From assembly GCA_027579435.1 (NCBI GenBank), contig JANBPK010000705.1, positions 1-33,118 on the forward strand: DNA of 33,118 bases, given 5' to 3'. This document shows, piece by piece, positions 10,248 through 20,986 of this stretch; within the stretch, counting starts at the first letter, position 1; every line of letters begins with the position of its first letter. The notes under the pieces were generated by a model. The model did no database searches. It worked only from the letters and a program-made list of their open reading frames with translations, and was not told where the DNA came from. The stretch comes from Candolleomyces eurysporus. Its lineage: Eukaryota; Basidiomycota; Agaricomycetes; Agaricales; Psathyrellaceae. Both the position numbers and the translations under genes were made by a program.

Positions 10248-11441
10248 ATGAAAAAAGAAAAAGTAACATTAAAACAATTGCAGGCTCAAATGGAAGCCTT
10301 AATAAAGGCTAACGCTCCTTCTCTTAAAGAAAGAGTAAATAGTTCAATGTCTAGTATATTAGTAACCTTAAAAAAGGTTCCTTACGTAGGTAAATTTATA
10401 ACAACCTTTAAACTAAATAAAATTAGTTTATGAGGAATATTCGTAGCGTTAAGAAAGTTATTTATCTATTTTAATGCTCTATTAGGTATATATTTCGTAT
10501 TTAAATTAAGTGGTATAGCATTTAATGGGCCTTACTCTTACCTTACAGGATTATTAGGAGTAAGTTATAGTTATTGGGATTTATTCAAGAGTTTTACATC
10601 TAAAACATTTAGTTCTGCTTTAGAATTCTTTAATTATAAAATGGTTCCTACTAACACTAATATTGGTAACCCTTTACCTCCTATTCCTCCTATTCCTACC
10701 GTTGTAGATAAGCTACCTACTATTCCCGGTATGGGGAAGGTGAGTTCTTATTTAGATATGTTGGATAATACAGATCAGGATTCATTAAGAAAGTTGTATA
10801 AAAATCAAAATGATTCTGATTCTTCTTGGTTTAAAAATTGGACTTTTTGGGGTTATATTATAGGTGGTGTTGCAGCTACTGCTGCTGTTATAGGATTAGG
10901 TTATATTGCATATAGTTATTATATTAGTCTTAGTTTACCTGATAATCCTGGAGGATTAGGTGACGATGCAAGTGTTCCAGGTTCTCCCGCTTCTTCAACT
11001 TCTACTATCAAACCGGAGCCTTCTATGACTCCTCCGGCTCCTCCTGTGGCTCCTACGCCTCCTGCTCCTCCGACTCCTCCGGTAACTCCCGAGCCGTCTG
11101 CTCCTACTGTGCCTCCTGTACCTAGAATTAGATTGGATACTAAAACTCTTCCTTACGGATTTGAATATCCAAAAACTCCTGAAGGGTTAGCTGCTCCAGC
11201 TCCTTTAACTCCTTCTAGTTCTAAATTGCATTTTCCTTCGCCTCTAAATCCTTTTGGTGATTGGAACCCTGCTTCAGCTTCTACTCCTACAAGCTTCGTA
11301 GGGAGTGGAAGACCTAGTCTTAAAAATACTTTATCTCCGGATAAGGTTACTCAAACTTCGCCTACCGCAGTGGAAAATAAATTAAGTGGATTGCCTACTA
11401 CTCCTGTAGAGGGACCTGACTTACCTTCAATGTGGTTATAA
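10248..11441 (+). CDS. Unrecognised proline-rich membrane ORF with one in-frame TGA (orf397)
   Basis: I do not recognise this gene. ATG is at 10248 and TAA at 11439-11441. The frame is open for 397 codons except a TGA at 10431-10433 (codon 62), read as Trp in the usual fungal mitochondrial code (table 4). Residues 1-60 are basic and helix-prone. Hydrophobic segments follow at about 65-105. Another membrane helix at about 200-225 follows WFKNWTFWG. The tail is a long low-complexity Pro/Ala/Thr/Ser region (about 245-300) rich in PP and TPP. It uses far more C and G at third positions than the core genes, suggesting foreign or recent origin, for example from a plasmid. The frame stays open for 336 codons after the TGA, which argues against simple decay. 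A shortened relative starts at 26067. Confidence 0.7.
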
Positions 11442-11473
11442 GGCTTCGCCTTGCCATTAGGCTAGGCCTAAAA
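11441..11473 (+). repeat. 33-base repeat E, copy at the 3' end of orf397
   Basis: Begins AGGCTTCGCCTTGCCATTAG and ends GCCTAAAA. It overlaps the last base of the orf397 stop codon. An identical copy lies at 26020-26052, just upstream of the small orf397 relative. The sequence contains internal short palindromes (AGGCTAGGCCT type). Confidence 0.9.
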
Positions 11474-12167
11474 GATAAACTAAAATTTATCATCCCTCTC
11501 CCTACTTTTAAGACCTCTAAAATTGACAAACGAAGAAGTAGAATCTAGTTTTAACAAACTACCCCTCTATCTGTATTCAATATATGATTGAATACTTGCT
11601 AATGTAATATCTTATTTATTTATTTTATTTATAATATTAAATTTCACTATGTTATTTTAAATTTTTCTATTTTCTATTTTCTACCATTTATTCTGAAAAT
11701 ACTTTTCATCTAATGGTTCACTTCGTTCATTTATTTTAAATTACACCCCTTTCCTACTACTTTATATAATATAAAGGAATATATAAATAATAATCACCTT
11801 ATTTCCTTAAAATAAATATATAACCTTTCTATCCAATAAGGACTCCTACCTTCGGATCCTTCGGCTTCTTATCAATAGCCAAGGGTCCTTAAGGATAGGT
11901 TAAGGCGGACAGCTCTATTTATTTCCTTAAAGATAAGCAGAGCAGCTCTAGCCTCTACTCTTACCTCCTGGTAAAGGTAGGGTAATACAAGTAGAGCTGT
12001 GGTAAATAGCAGTATGAAATCAATTAATTATATTTTAATAAGGTCAGTTTAAAAACCGTTGGCGAAAGAATAAATTATTTTTTCCCCTCTCCTTTTGTTT
12101 TAATATAAGGTAAGCGGTTAAATAATAAATTAATTATAAAAAAAAAAANTAAANAAAACAAAAATAA
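11474..12167. other. Gene-free spacer between orf397 and cob
   Basis: About 690 bases without a supportable gene. It holds an AT-rich stretch (11580-11820) and then palindromic GC-rich units. These include ACCTTCGGATCCTTCGG near 11848 and an inverted pair AGAGCAGCTCTAGCC / AGTAGAGCTGTGG near 11938-12003. It ends in an A-rich leader with two Ns before the cob ATG. No promoter can be assigned with confidence. Confidence 0.6.
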
Positions 12168-13331
12168 ATGAGAGTATTAAAAAGTCAATTTTTATTAAGA
12201 ATATTTAATTCTTATGTTGTAGATTCACCTCAACCTGCAAATTTAAGTTATTTATGGAATTTTGGATCATTATTAGCAGTATGTTTAATAATACAAATAT
12301 TAACAGGAGCATTTTTAGCAATGCATTATACACCAAATGTAGATTTAGCTTTTAATAGTGTAGAACATATAATGAGAGATGTAAATAATGGTTGGATAAT
12401 AAGATATACACATGCTAATGTAGCCTCATTCTTTTTTATATTTGTATATATGCACATAGCTAGAGGTATGTATTATGGTTCATATAAATCACCAAGAATT
12501 TTATTATGGACAATAGGAACAATTATATTAATATTAATGATGGCTATTGCTTTCTTAGGATATGTTTTACCTTATGGACAAATGTCATTATGGGGTGCAA
12601 CAGTAATTACAAATTTATTATCTGCTATCCCTGTATTTGGACAAGATTTAGTAGAATTAATTTGGGGTGGATTTTCAGTATCTAATGCTACATTAAATAG
12701 ATTCTTCTCATTACATTATTTATTACCATTTTTATTAGCTGCTTTAGCTGTAGCTCATTTAATAGCATTACATGTTCATGGTTCAAATAATCCTAATGGA
12801 GTAACTTCAAATGGAGATAGATATGCAATGCATCCTTATTTTATATTTAAAGATTTAGTTACTATATTTGCATTCTTCTTAGTATTATCTATAATAGTAT
12901 TCTTCTATCCTAATTTATTAGGACACTCAGATAATTATATCCCTGCGGATCCTATGGTAACACCTGCTTCTATTGTACCTGAATGGTATTTATTACCTTT
13001 CTATGCTATTTTAAGAAGTATACCTAATAAATTATTAGGAGTTATTGCTATGTTTGGTTCATTATTAATATTATTAGTTTTACCATTTACTGATTTATCT
13101 AGAATTAGAGGTGCTCAATTTAGACCTGCTATGAAATTAGCTTTCTGGTTCTTTGTTGTTGATTTTATAATATTAATGTGGATAGGTTCTCAACATCCTA
13201 ACTCACCTTATGTAGAAATAGGACAAATATCAACAGCATTCTATTTCGCTTGGTTCTTAATAATTGTACCTTTAATCGGAATTAGTGAAAATACTTTAAT
13301 GGACATAGCTACTAAAAAAAAAATAATATAA
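12168..13331 (+). CDS. cob: Apocytochrome b
   Basis: The haem-bearing core subunit of the cytochrome bc1 complex (complex III), oxidising ubiquinol in the inner membrane. It has 387 residues, the normal length, and no intron. The four haem-ligand histidines fall exactly at H82, H96, H183 and H197. The quinol-site motif PEWY is at 270-273. The start ATG 12168 follows an A-rich leader and gives [20 protein letters not shown], a standard fungal N-terminus. It is on the plus strand, downstream of orf397. Confidence 0.98.
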   Translation: MRVLKSQFLLRIFNSYVVDSPQPANLSYLWNFGSLLAVCLIIQILTGAFLAMHYTPNVDLAFNSVEHIMRDVNNGWIIRYTHANVASFFFIFVYMHIARGMYYGSYKSPRILLWTIGTIILILMMAIAFLGYVLPYGQMSLWGATVITNLLSAIPVFGQDLVELIWGGFSVSNATLNRFFSLHYLLPFLLAALAVAHLIALHVHGSNNPNGVTSNGDRYAMHPYFIFKDLVTIFAFFLVLSIIVFFYPNLLGHSDNYIPADPMVTPASIVPEWYLLPFYAILRSIPNKLLGVIAMFGSLLILLVLPFTDLSRIRGAQFRPAMKLAFWFFVVDFIILMWIGSQHPNSPYVEIGQISTAFYFAWFLIIVPLIGISENTLMDIATKKKII

Positions 13332-13342
13332 CCCTCTCCCCT

Positions 13343-13396
13343 CCCCCGCTATCCTTGCCTCTGTAAGAACTGTAAGAACAATGGAGATAGGAGGGG
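13343..13396 (+). repeat. Inverted repeat C', left arm
   Basis: The 46-base core 13351-13396 includes CTCTGTAAGAACTGTAAGAA and ends GGAGATAGGAGGGG. It is found inverted at 16635-16680 with one mismatch. The two arms flank trnL(uag), atp8, atp6, rnpB and cox3. The tandem units at 30012 and 30088 share the TCTGTAAGAACAACGGAGGC part. Confidence 0.85.
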
Positions 13397-13515
13397 ACCC
13401 TTTTTGTTTTTAATACCTGAAGGAAGCCTATTTAAAAAAAGTAAGCTAAGGAAAGGATATAGTTAGTACATAAAAAACAAAAGAAGACTTAAGTGAAAAT
13501 TAATAAGGTAATAAT

Positions 13516-13596
13516 TACGAATAAAGAGACTTGAACTCTTACGATTATATCATGAATTCCTAAGATTCACCTGGCTACCATTTACAGCATATTCGC
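13516..13596 (-). tRNA. trnL: tRNA-Leu (UAG)
   Basis: An 81-nt class II tRNA with an extended variable arm. The acceptor is GCGAATA/TATTCGT, the anticodon loop CTTAGGA sits on the stem TGAAT/ATTCA, and the T arm is AAGAG/CTCTT with TTCAAGT. It reads CUN leucine codons. It lies downstream of atp8 on the same strand. Confidence 0.92.
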
Positions 13597-13783
13597 ACCT
13601 AGAGTCTNCCCCCCCCCCCCTCCGCCTTTCCCTATTTACCTGAAGGGGACAGGGGGAGGAAGGAGGAAAGGGTTTATTTACCTGCCCTTGCTTTATAACT
13701 ATATCCTCTTATCATTATTAAGGATAAGTTAAGATAGGGAAAGCGAAGGACTTATTATTTATTTAATAGAAGGATAAATTAAA

Positions 13784-13942
13784 TTATTTATTATTACTTA
13801 ATTTAGTTATATATAATCTTATAACTTGTTGAAATGTAAATTGAGGTAAAATATATTTAGAAAAAATATAAATTATACTTAATAAAGCAACAAATGAAAA
13901 GAAAATTTGATTAAAAAAGAAAAAAGGTATTAATTGAGGCAT
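13784..13942 (-). CDS. atp8: ATP synthase subunit 8
   Basis: A small membrane subunit of the ATP synthase Fo stator. ATG is at 13942 and TAA at 13784-13786, giving 52 residues. It starts with the diagnostic MPQLIPF, followed by one hydrophobic helix and the SKYILP motif, then a basic tail (IRLYITKLSNNK). It is shorter than automatic ORF thresholds and easily missed. It lies 245 bases downstream of atp6 on the same strand, the usual neighbour, with GC-rich repeats between them. Confidence 0.95.
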   Translation of the reverse strand: MPQLIPFFFFNQIFFSFVALLSIIYIFSKYILPQFTFQQVIRLYITKLSNNK

Positions 13943-14187
13943 ATTTTTCTTATTAAAATTTAATTTTTATGCTCTTTTCTTCCTTACACCCCGCTTTCCT
14001 TTTTTTGAACCACCTGAAGGGAAGGGGGAAATAAAGATTCCTAGGAGCCCTTGGATAGAGGGGAAGAGGAAAATAATTAAGAGCTTTCTCAATTAATAAT
14101 AGTATTATTAATAATTTAAATGAGAAATTAATAGAANTTTTTTTATAAAATAAAAAAAAGGGGAAGGTAAGGGTTATAAAGAGTATA

Positions 14188-14955
14188 TTAATGTAATTCT
14201 ATAGCATCTTTTAAGTAAGAACATACTAATAAAGTGAATACAAATGCTTGTATTAAAGAAACAGCTAATTCTAAACCAATTAAAGCTAAGAAAATAGAAA
14301 ATGGTATTAAAGTAATAACAGCTACTATAATATTACCTGTAAATAATTTATATAAATAAGTAGATAATATTTTTAATAATGTATGACCAGCTACAATATT
14401 AGCAAATAACCGAACTCCTAAAGATACAGCTCTAGCTAAATAAGAAACTAATTCAATTAAAGCTAATAAAGGAACTAATCCTAAAGGAGTACCAGCAGGA
14501 ATAAAGAAAGAGAAGAATTTAATACCATGTATAGATAATGATAATATAGTTACTCCTATAAATATAGTTAAACTTAAACCTAAAGCAACTACACCACTAG
14601 CTGTAACAGCGAAAGAATAAGGAACATTAGAAATTAAATTACCTATTAAAATGAAAAAGAATATAGAGTACACAAAAGGTAAATATATTTCATTATGGCT
14701 TCCTATTTGTTCTCTTACCATAGTATTTAAACTTGCAAATGATGATTCTAAAGATATAGACCATTTACTTGGTATTAAATTATAATCATTATTTCCATAA
14801 TAATGTAAACCTATTACTATAAATAAAATAAATATTGTATATAATGCTAAATTTGTTAAACTTAAATGTACATAACCTAAGATTGGTGCATTTAAACTTA
14901 ATAAACTAGTTACTTCAAACTGACTTAAAGGAGATAATATTGTTATATGAGACAT
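14188..14955 (-). CDS. atp6: ATP synthase subunit a
   Basis: The proton-channel subunit of ATP synthase Fo, 255 residues. The start ATG 14955 gives MSHITILSPL and resembles fungal Atp6 precursors whose first residues are removed. The essential arginine facing the c-ring is R182 in SLGVRLFAN. Its codon (14410-14412) is CGG, while the other arginines I checked are AGA. The region IELVSYLARAVSLGVRLFAN and several membrane helices are typical. It is followed downstream by atp8. Confidence 0.97.
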   Translation of the reverse strand: MSHITILSPLSQFEVTSLLSLNAPILGYVHLSLTNLALYTIFILFIVIGLHYYGNNDYNLIPSKWSISLESSFASLNTMVREQIGSHNEIYLPFVYSIFFFILIGNLISNVPYSFAVTASGVVALGLSLTIFIGVTILSLSIHGIKFFSFFIPAGTPLGLVPLLALIELVSYLARAVSLGVRLFANIVAGHTLLKILSTYLYKLFTGNIIVAVITLIPFSIFLALIGLELAVSLIQAFVFTLLVCSYLKDAIELH

Positions 14956-15109
14956 TTTTAAACTAAATTTAAAAAATTAATTTAATACTATTACATCCTA
15001 TTACTACCCTTTTACTTTATTGCCTTCTTTAATTAAAAAAAAAGATAGTTAGGTATAAAATTCTTTTATCTCCGCCGGAGGTAATTAAAAAGATTAGGGT
15101 TAATTAATT

Positions 15110-15511
15110 TTAAGAATACTATAAGCATATTTTAGTAGTAGCCGCCAATTCTGGCAACAAATACCTAGATATAGTAAATTAATTTTAGGTGATAATATAG
15201 GAGTAATTATCCTTCCTCTATTTTTCCCCCCCCCCTTATTTAGGAGAGGGAAGAAAATATGGTGACTGAAGGATTAATCTAATTACTATTATCCTTTTTT
15301 AGGTATTAAAAACAAACTAAAGTGTTAGATTATAGGGACCCCCTCCTTTATTTTTTTTCCAATGAAGGATCCGAAGGTAGGAGAGAATATAATAGTTAAA
15401 ATTTTCTATTATTATTTATCCAATTGTTTACACAAAATTATATTATATATTATATATTTCCTTATGACTTTCCTTCATTTTTTTCAAAATGTTAGTTTTA
15501 GATATTCTTAA
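15110..15511 (-). ncRNA. rnpB: Mitochondrial RNase P RNA candidate
   Basis: RNA component that would process tRNA 5' ends. The 5' conserved region GAAGGAAAGTCATAAGG covers about 15460-15476 and contains the family motif GGAAAGTC. The 3' conserved region ACTAAAATATGCTTATAG at 15119-15136 matches the bacterial pattern ACAGAA...GGCTTAT. The two pair as the P4 helix: AAG with CTT, a single bulged T, then CATA with TATG, reproducing the universal bulged U. The ends close as P1 through nine pairs, TTAAGAATA with TATTCTTAA (15503-15511 and 15110-15118). The interior is AT-rich with GC-rich repeat insertions at about 15215-15260 and 15345-15385. It lies between cox3 and atp6 on their strand. Confidence 0.75.
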
Positions 15512-15638
15512 TTATTTACTTTTATACATAAGGTAAGGAAAAATTGACAATTTCTACATAATATAACAATTTATGATAGAGGATAGGCGAAGATAAGGGT
15601 AATATTAAGGTAAGGGTTTTAAGATAAATATTATAATA

Positions 15639-16448
15639 TTAGGCATTACCCCAGAAGTAAACAGCAACAAATAAGAATAACCAAACAACATCAACGAAGT
15701 GCCAATATAAAATACTTGATTCAAATCCATTATGATGTTTATTAGTTAATTGATAATTAATTAATCTAACTAAAGCTACAGCAATAAATAAAGTTCCAAT
15801 TATAACATGAATTCCATGTAATCCTGTTGAAGCAAAAAATGCTGAACCGTATACACCATCAGCTATAGTGAAACCTGCTTCAGAATATTCATAATATTGT
15901 AAAGCAGTAAATACAATAGCTAAAACAATAGTTAAAATAACACCATCTATAGCACCTTTTCTATTACCAGCTATTAAAGCATGATGTCCATAAGTAATAA
16001 AAGCACCACTTGATAATAATAAAAAAGTATTTAATAAAGGTATTGCAAATGGATCTAAAGGTGTTATACCTATAGGTGGCCATACTCCTCCTATTTCTAT
16101 AGCAGGTGATAAACTAGAATGGAAATAAGCCCAAAATACTGATATAAAAGCAAAAACTTCACTTATGATAAATAATACTATTCCTATCATTAATCCATTT
16201 TTTACTTCTTTTGTATGATGTCCTAAATAAGTAGCTTCTGTTATAACATCTTTAAACCATAATATCATAGCATATGTTGTTAATACAAAACCTATACTTA
16301 ATATATATCCTCCATTATTATATCCATGCATATATAAAACTGCTCCTATTGTTAAATTTAACAATGAAAAAGAAGTTAAAATAGGCCATGGAGAAGGATC
16401 TACTAAATGAAAAGGGAAATGTTGAAATTTAATTATATTATTTTGCAC
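15639..16448 (-). CDS. cox3: Cytochrome c oxidase subunit 3 (GTG start)
   Basis: A core subunit of complex IV in the inner membrane. No in-frame ATG exists near the N-terminus. The open frame extends up to 16499, but GTG at 16446-16448 gives 269 residues, exactly the usual fungal length, with FQHFPFHLVDPSPWP near the start. The protein ends with the conserved YWHFVDVVWLFLF and YFWGNA. Seven hydrophobic helices are visible. It lies downstream of cox1 on the same strand, so the two are probably co-transcribed. The exact start codon is the only doubt. Confidence 0.94.
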   Translation of the reverse strand: MQNNIIKFQHFPFHLVDPSPWPILTSFSLLNLTIGAVLYMHGYNNGGYILSIGFVLTTYAMILWFKDVITEATYLGHHTKEVKNGLMIGIVLFIISEVFAFISVFWAYFHSSLSPAIEIGGVWPPIGITPLDPFAIPLLNTFLLLSSGAFITYGHHALIAGNRKGAIDGVILTIVLAIVFTALQYYEYSEAGFTIADGVYGSAFFASTGLHGIHVIIGTLFIAVALVRLINYQLTNKHHNGFESSILYWHFVDVVWLFLFVAVYFWGNA

Positions 16449-16805
16449 TCCTTCGAAAAAAAATATTAGCTTTAGAATCTTTTTTCCTACCTTTACCACA
16501 CTAACCTTTAAAAAAAAGGGAGGTTTTATTAAGTAAGAAAAAAGAAAGACANTTTTTTTAAAGTATCCAGCAGGTTATAATCTATTTTTCCCCTTTTTTA
16601 AACAAAGGCTTAAAAACAAAGAAAAAAGGGGGCCCCCCTCCTATCTCCGTTGTTCTTACAGTTCTTACAGAGGCAAGGATCCGCAAAACAGCGGGGGTAA
16701 TTATATAAAACTAGATTGCTTCTATTATTATACTTATATTTTAATACCCACTCTTTATTAGAGATGAGTGCATTATGGAAAATAGGGAAAGGGTTAAAGT
16801 AGTAT
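16449..16805. other. cox1-cox3 spacer with inverted repeat arm
   Basis: 357 bases between the cox1 stop and the cox3 start. It contains an N at 16552, a long T tract, C and G runs, the right arm of inverted repeat C' (16635-16680), and the short palindrome CCGCAAAACAGCGG at 16681-16694. No gene is visible. Confidence 0.7.
16635..16680 (-). repeat. Inverted repeat C', right arm
   Basis: Reverse complement of 13351-13396 over 46 bases with one difference (AACGG against AATGG). Recombination between the two arms would flip the 3.2 kb holding trnL, atp8, atp6, rnpB and cox3. Confidence 0.85.
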
Positions 16806-18392
<1,587 letters not shown>

Positions 18393-18790
18393 TTATTTTT
18401 TTTTTGTTTTGTTTTTATTTCCTTACCTCTATCTTTACCTTTTGTTTCTTTCTACCCTTAATCTAGCTTCGCAAGCGCCTCTTATAAAAATAAAGGCATG
18501 GAGGAAAGAGGAGGGGAGGTAAAGTAGGCAAAGATAAAAGGATCCCCTTATCCTATCCAAAGAATGAGTATGGACCCCTATTCAAGGGGTCCTTTCTTGC
18601 TACCCCTATCTCCTTTAATAAGGAGAGAGAGGCAGGGCTGGGGTCCTTATTGTCCCCATTACCTCCCTCCTCTTGGAGAAAGCGGAGATAAGGGGAAGAG
18701 GGAAAAGGAAAATATTATTTTTAAATTAATTATATAGCCTGTTATTTTTCGTTTAGAAAAATAAATTAATTTATTTTCACAAATTTTCTA

Positions 18791-18816
18791 CCTGTAACCG
18801 GAGGATCCAGAGGTAG
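18791..18816 (+). repeat. Repeat D, copy 1
   Basis: TAACCGGAGGATCCAGAGGT-type unit. A near-identical copy lies at 18930-18954, about 140 bases on. The GGATCCGAAGGTA part recurs near 15367 and 23150 and inverted near 11849, so it is a dispersed element. Confidence 0.75.
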
Positions 18817-18929
18817 TCCTTTTTATATCCTTGGTTTCTCTTCNTTTTTTTAAATATAGCCTAAGCCAAGGAAAGATAAAATAGAAAAATGGTATAAATT
18901 AGGCAGTATTTTTATATTATCACTATCAA

Positions 18930-18954
18930 CCTATAACCGGAGGATCCGGAGGTA
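18930..18954 (+). repeat. Repeat D, copy 2
   Basis: Second unit of the CCGGAGGATCC repeat in the cox1-atp9 spacer. It is self-complementary around GGATCC (CCGGAGGATCCGG). Confidence 0.75.
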
Positions 18955-19314
18955 AGGCTACTTATCTAAGGTAAAGCAATAGTGAGTTAGAAAAAATATT
19001 AATTTAATTATGTCTTATTTAATCTTAATAGTCTTAAAATTTTTTTTTCCTCTTTTATTTTTTTTGTTCCCTCTTTACNAAGGGCTCTTTGTTTTTATCC
19101 AGACTTATGCCTTAATACTTTATATTCTTCACTTTTTTTTTTATTAAACCTAGAGAGTAAAGGAAAGAGAGTAGGGTAGTAAAGCAAGTCTAAGAGTAAA
19201 AGAGTATTAATTAATTGACTTCCNTTTTTTTTTACTACCCTTTAGTTTTAATTAGTAAAGCGGAGTAAGGAAGGAATGTAATTTTAATATGTTAGACACT
19301 ATTATTTAAAATAA

Positions 19315-19548
<234 letters not shown>

Positions 19549-19609
19549 TAAAAAATTATAACCCTTACCTTCGTATACCTACTTCATTTTTAGGTTAAGG
19601 TAAATAATA

Positions 19610-19681
19610 GGAAGCAGAACTCGAGTGGTGGAGTGTCTCACTTTTAATGGGAAAGTTCTGGTTCGAATCCAGGTGTTTCCA
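19610..19681 (+). tRNA. trnK: tRNA-Lys (UUU)
   Basis: A 72-nt cloverleaf. The acceptor is GGAAGCA/TGTTTCC. The anticodon loop CTTTTAA sits on the stem TCTCA/TGGGA. The T loop is TTCGAAT. First of the tRNA cluster after atp9. Confidence 0.94.
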
Positions 19682-19877
19682 ATTAACCTAATCTAAGGGA
19701 AAATAAAAGAAAGAATAAAAAAAAGCTATCTTACTGCTCTTACCGCCTATCTCCATCTTCCTCCCCTTTCCATCCCTTCGGGTAAAAAAAGGATAAGGAA
19801 CCTTGTCCCCTTTTTCTTTGGAGGAAGAGATAGGAAGTCGCTTAGAAGGGAATAGTAGGTTTTTAAGGAAGAATAAA

Positions 19878-19950
19878 GGGGAAATCTGATAATGGTTAAT
19901 CGGTTATATTTGCAATATAATTATGATAGTTCGAATCTATCTTTCTCCAA
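19878..19950 (+). tRNA. trnA: tRNA-Ala (UGC)
   Basis: A 73-nt cloverleaf. The acceptor is GGGGAAA/TTTCTCC, the anticodon stem TTATA/TATAA has loop TTTGCAA, and the T arm is GATAG/CTATC with TTCGAAT. Confidence 0.93.
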
Positions 19951-20033
19951 ACAAAAATATTCAGTATCTTAATCTCTATCCAATCCATTTAAGATAAAAA
20001 AAAGGGGTTAAGTTAATTAATAATCATTTAATT

Positions 20034-20104
20034 AAGAGCGTAGTATAATGGTAGTATAGCAGTCTCCAAAACTGTTTGTAGGCGTTCGATTCGCCTCGCT
20101 CTTG
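20034..20104 (+). tRNA. trnW: tRNA-Trp (CCA)
   Basis: A 71-nt cloverleaf with perfect acceptor AAGAGCG/CGCTCTT, anticodon stem GCAGT/ACTGT with loop CTCCAAA, and T loop TTCGATT. The anticodon is CCA, not the UCA that lets most mitochondria read UGA as Trp. Consistently, the core genes here contain TGG but no TGA. This conflicts with the in-frame TGA in the two accessory ORFs (10248 and 26067). Confidence 0.94.
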
Positions 20105-20171
20105 TCTCCTTTGTTTAACTATCCCCTGAATCTCCTAAATAAAAGGAGAAGGCAAAGAAAATAAAATAGTG

Positions 20172-20255
20172 ACGAACATGTTGAAATTGGTAAACAATCT
20201 TCTCTTAAGCAGAAGTGGGAGTAATCCCTTAAGAGTTCAAGTCTCTTTGTTCGTA
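20172..20255 (+). tRNA. trnL: tRNA-Leu (UAA)
   Basis: An 84-nt class II tRNA. The acceptor is ACGAACA/TGTTCGT. The anticodon loop CTTAAGC sits on the stem CTTCT/AGAAG. The long variable arm is GGGAGTAATCCC. It reads UUA, the main leucine codon here. Confidence 0.94.
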
Positions 20256-20509
20256 ATTTAATTTGTTTCAAAAATAGTGTTTATTTTCTTATTCCTCTCC
20301 CCCTTTCGGGGGGGGGACAATAAGGACCGCTATCCTTATCTCCTCCCTCACGGGAAAAGCGGAGAATCTCCGCTGTTCCCGATAGGGGAGAATAGGAAGG
20401 GACCCTAAGTAATTTAAAAGTGGCGAACAAAGGAATAAGTTAAATTATCTCCTTTTTACCCTATCTATTAAAAACCTAGGATAAAGGACGGGAAAGAGCT
20501 AATTTCTCT

Positions 20510-20580
20510 ACGAGTATAGTAAAGTGGTATAACTTCTACCTTCCAAGTAGACATCATCAGTTCGAATCTGATTACTCGTA
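20510..20580 (+). tRNA. trnG: tRNA-Gly (UCC)
   Basis: A 71-nt cloverleaf: acceptor ACGAGTA/TACTCGT, anticodon stem TCTAC/GTAGA with loop CTTCCAA, and T loop TTCGAAT. Expected to read all GGN codons. Confidence 0.93.
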
Positions 20581-20732
20581 ATTTATTTTACTTTATCCTC
20601 TCCCCTATCGGGAAAAGCTTACTCCTTTTTTTATCTTATACCTTACTATTAAAGGTAAAAAATTAATAAACTAAAGGATCCTTATGGGAAAAGAAAGAAA
20701 GTAGGCAAAGTAAAATGAGGGCTAGGGGATAA

Positions 20733-20818
20733 GGGTACTTGGTCGAGTGGTTTATGGCGCTCGTCTTGAAAACGAGTACTTCTAAAAAAAGTCGTCGGTT
20801 CGAATCCGACAGTGCCCG
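20733..20818 (+). tRNA. trnS: tRNA-Ser (UGA)
   Basis: An 86-nt class II tRNA. The acceptor is GGGTACT/AGTGCCC, the anticodon stem CTCGT/ACGAG has loop CTTGAAA, there is a long variable arm, and the T loop is TTCGAAT. Reads UCN. Confidence 0.94.
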
Positions 20819-20855
20819 AGTAGCTTCTGTTCTATACCCTTGCCTTCCCCCCTAT

Positions 20856-20886
20856 CTCTTGCCTTCCAAAGGTAGGCTATAGGAGG
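20856..20886 (-). repeat. Family A repeat variant
   Basis: CTCTTGCCTTCCAAAGGTAG followed by GCTATAGGAGG, the inverse orientation of the 1659 copy. It has CCAAAGG at the centre and one mismatch (T for A) in the palindrome. Confidence 0.8.
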
Positions 20887-20935
20887 CAAGGGGGATAATA
20901 AGGACTCTCCTTATAAAAATAAAATTATTTTTTAT

Positions 20936-20986
20936 CTAGCTGCGCTCCCTTATCCTTTTTTACCCGAAGGGATGGAAAGGGTAAAG
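20936..20986 (+). repeat. Family B repeat
   Basis: Begins CTAGCTGCGCTCCCTTATCC and continues with TTACCCGAAGGGATGG. The next copy starts at 21114, almost identical apart from T-run length. The ACCC...GGGATGG centre is palindromic. Confidence 0.8.

Noticed and set aside
12168..13331. Search for group I or II introns and homing endonucleases in cob, cox1, nad5 and rnl.
   Set aside because: All coding frames are continuous apart from single-base errors, and no LAGLIDADG- or GIY-YIG-like protein was seen.
16449..16499. Upstream extension of the cox3 frame (17 extra codons, basic residues).
   Set aside because: It gives a non-family N-terminus; the GTG at 16448 gives the standard length.
16731..16739. 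ATATAAGTA on the minus strand, matching the yeast mitochondrial promoter nonamer (also at 4504-4512).
   Set aside because: At this base composition about two chance matches are expected in the window, and neither position is a clear transcription-unit start. Not called as promoters.
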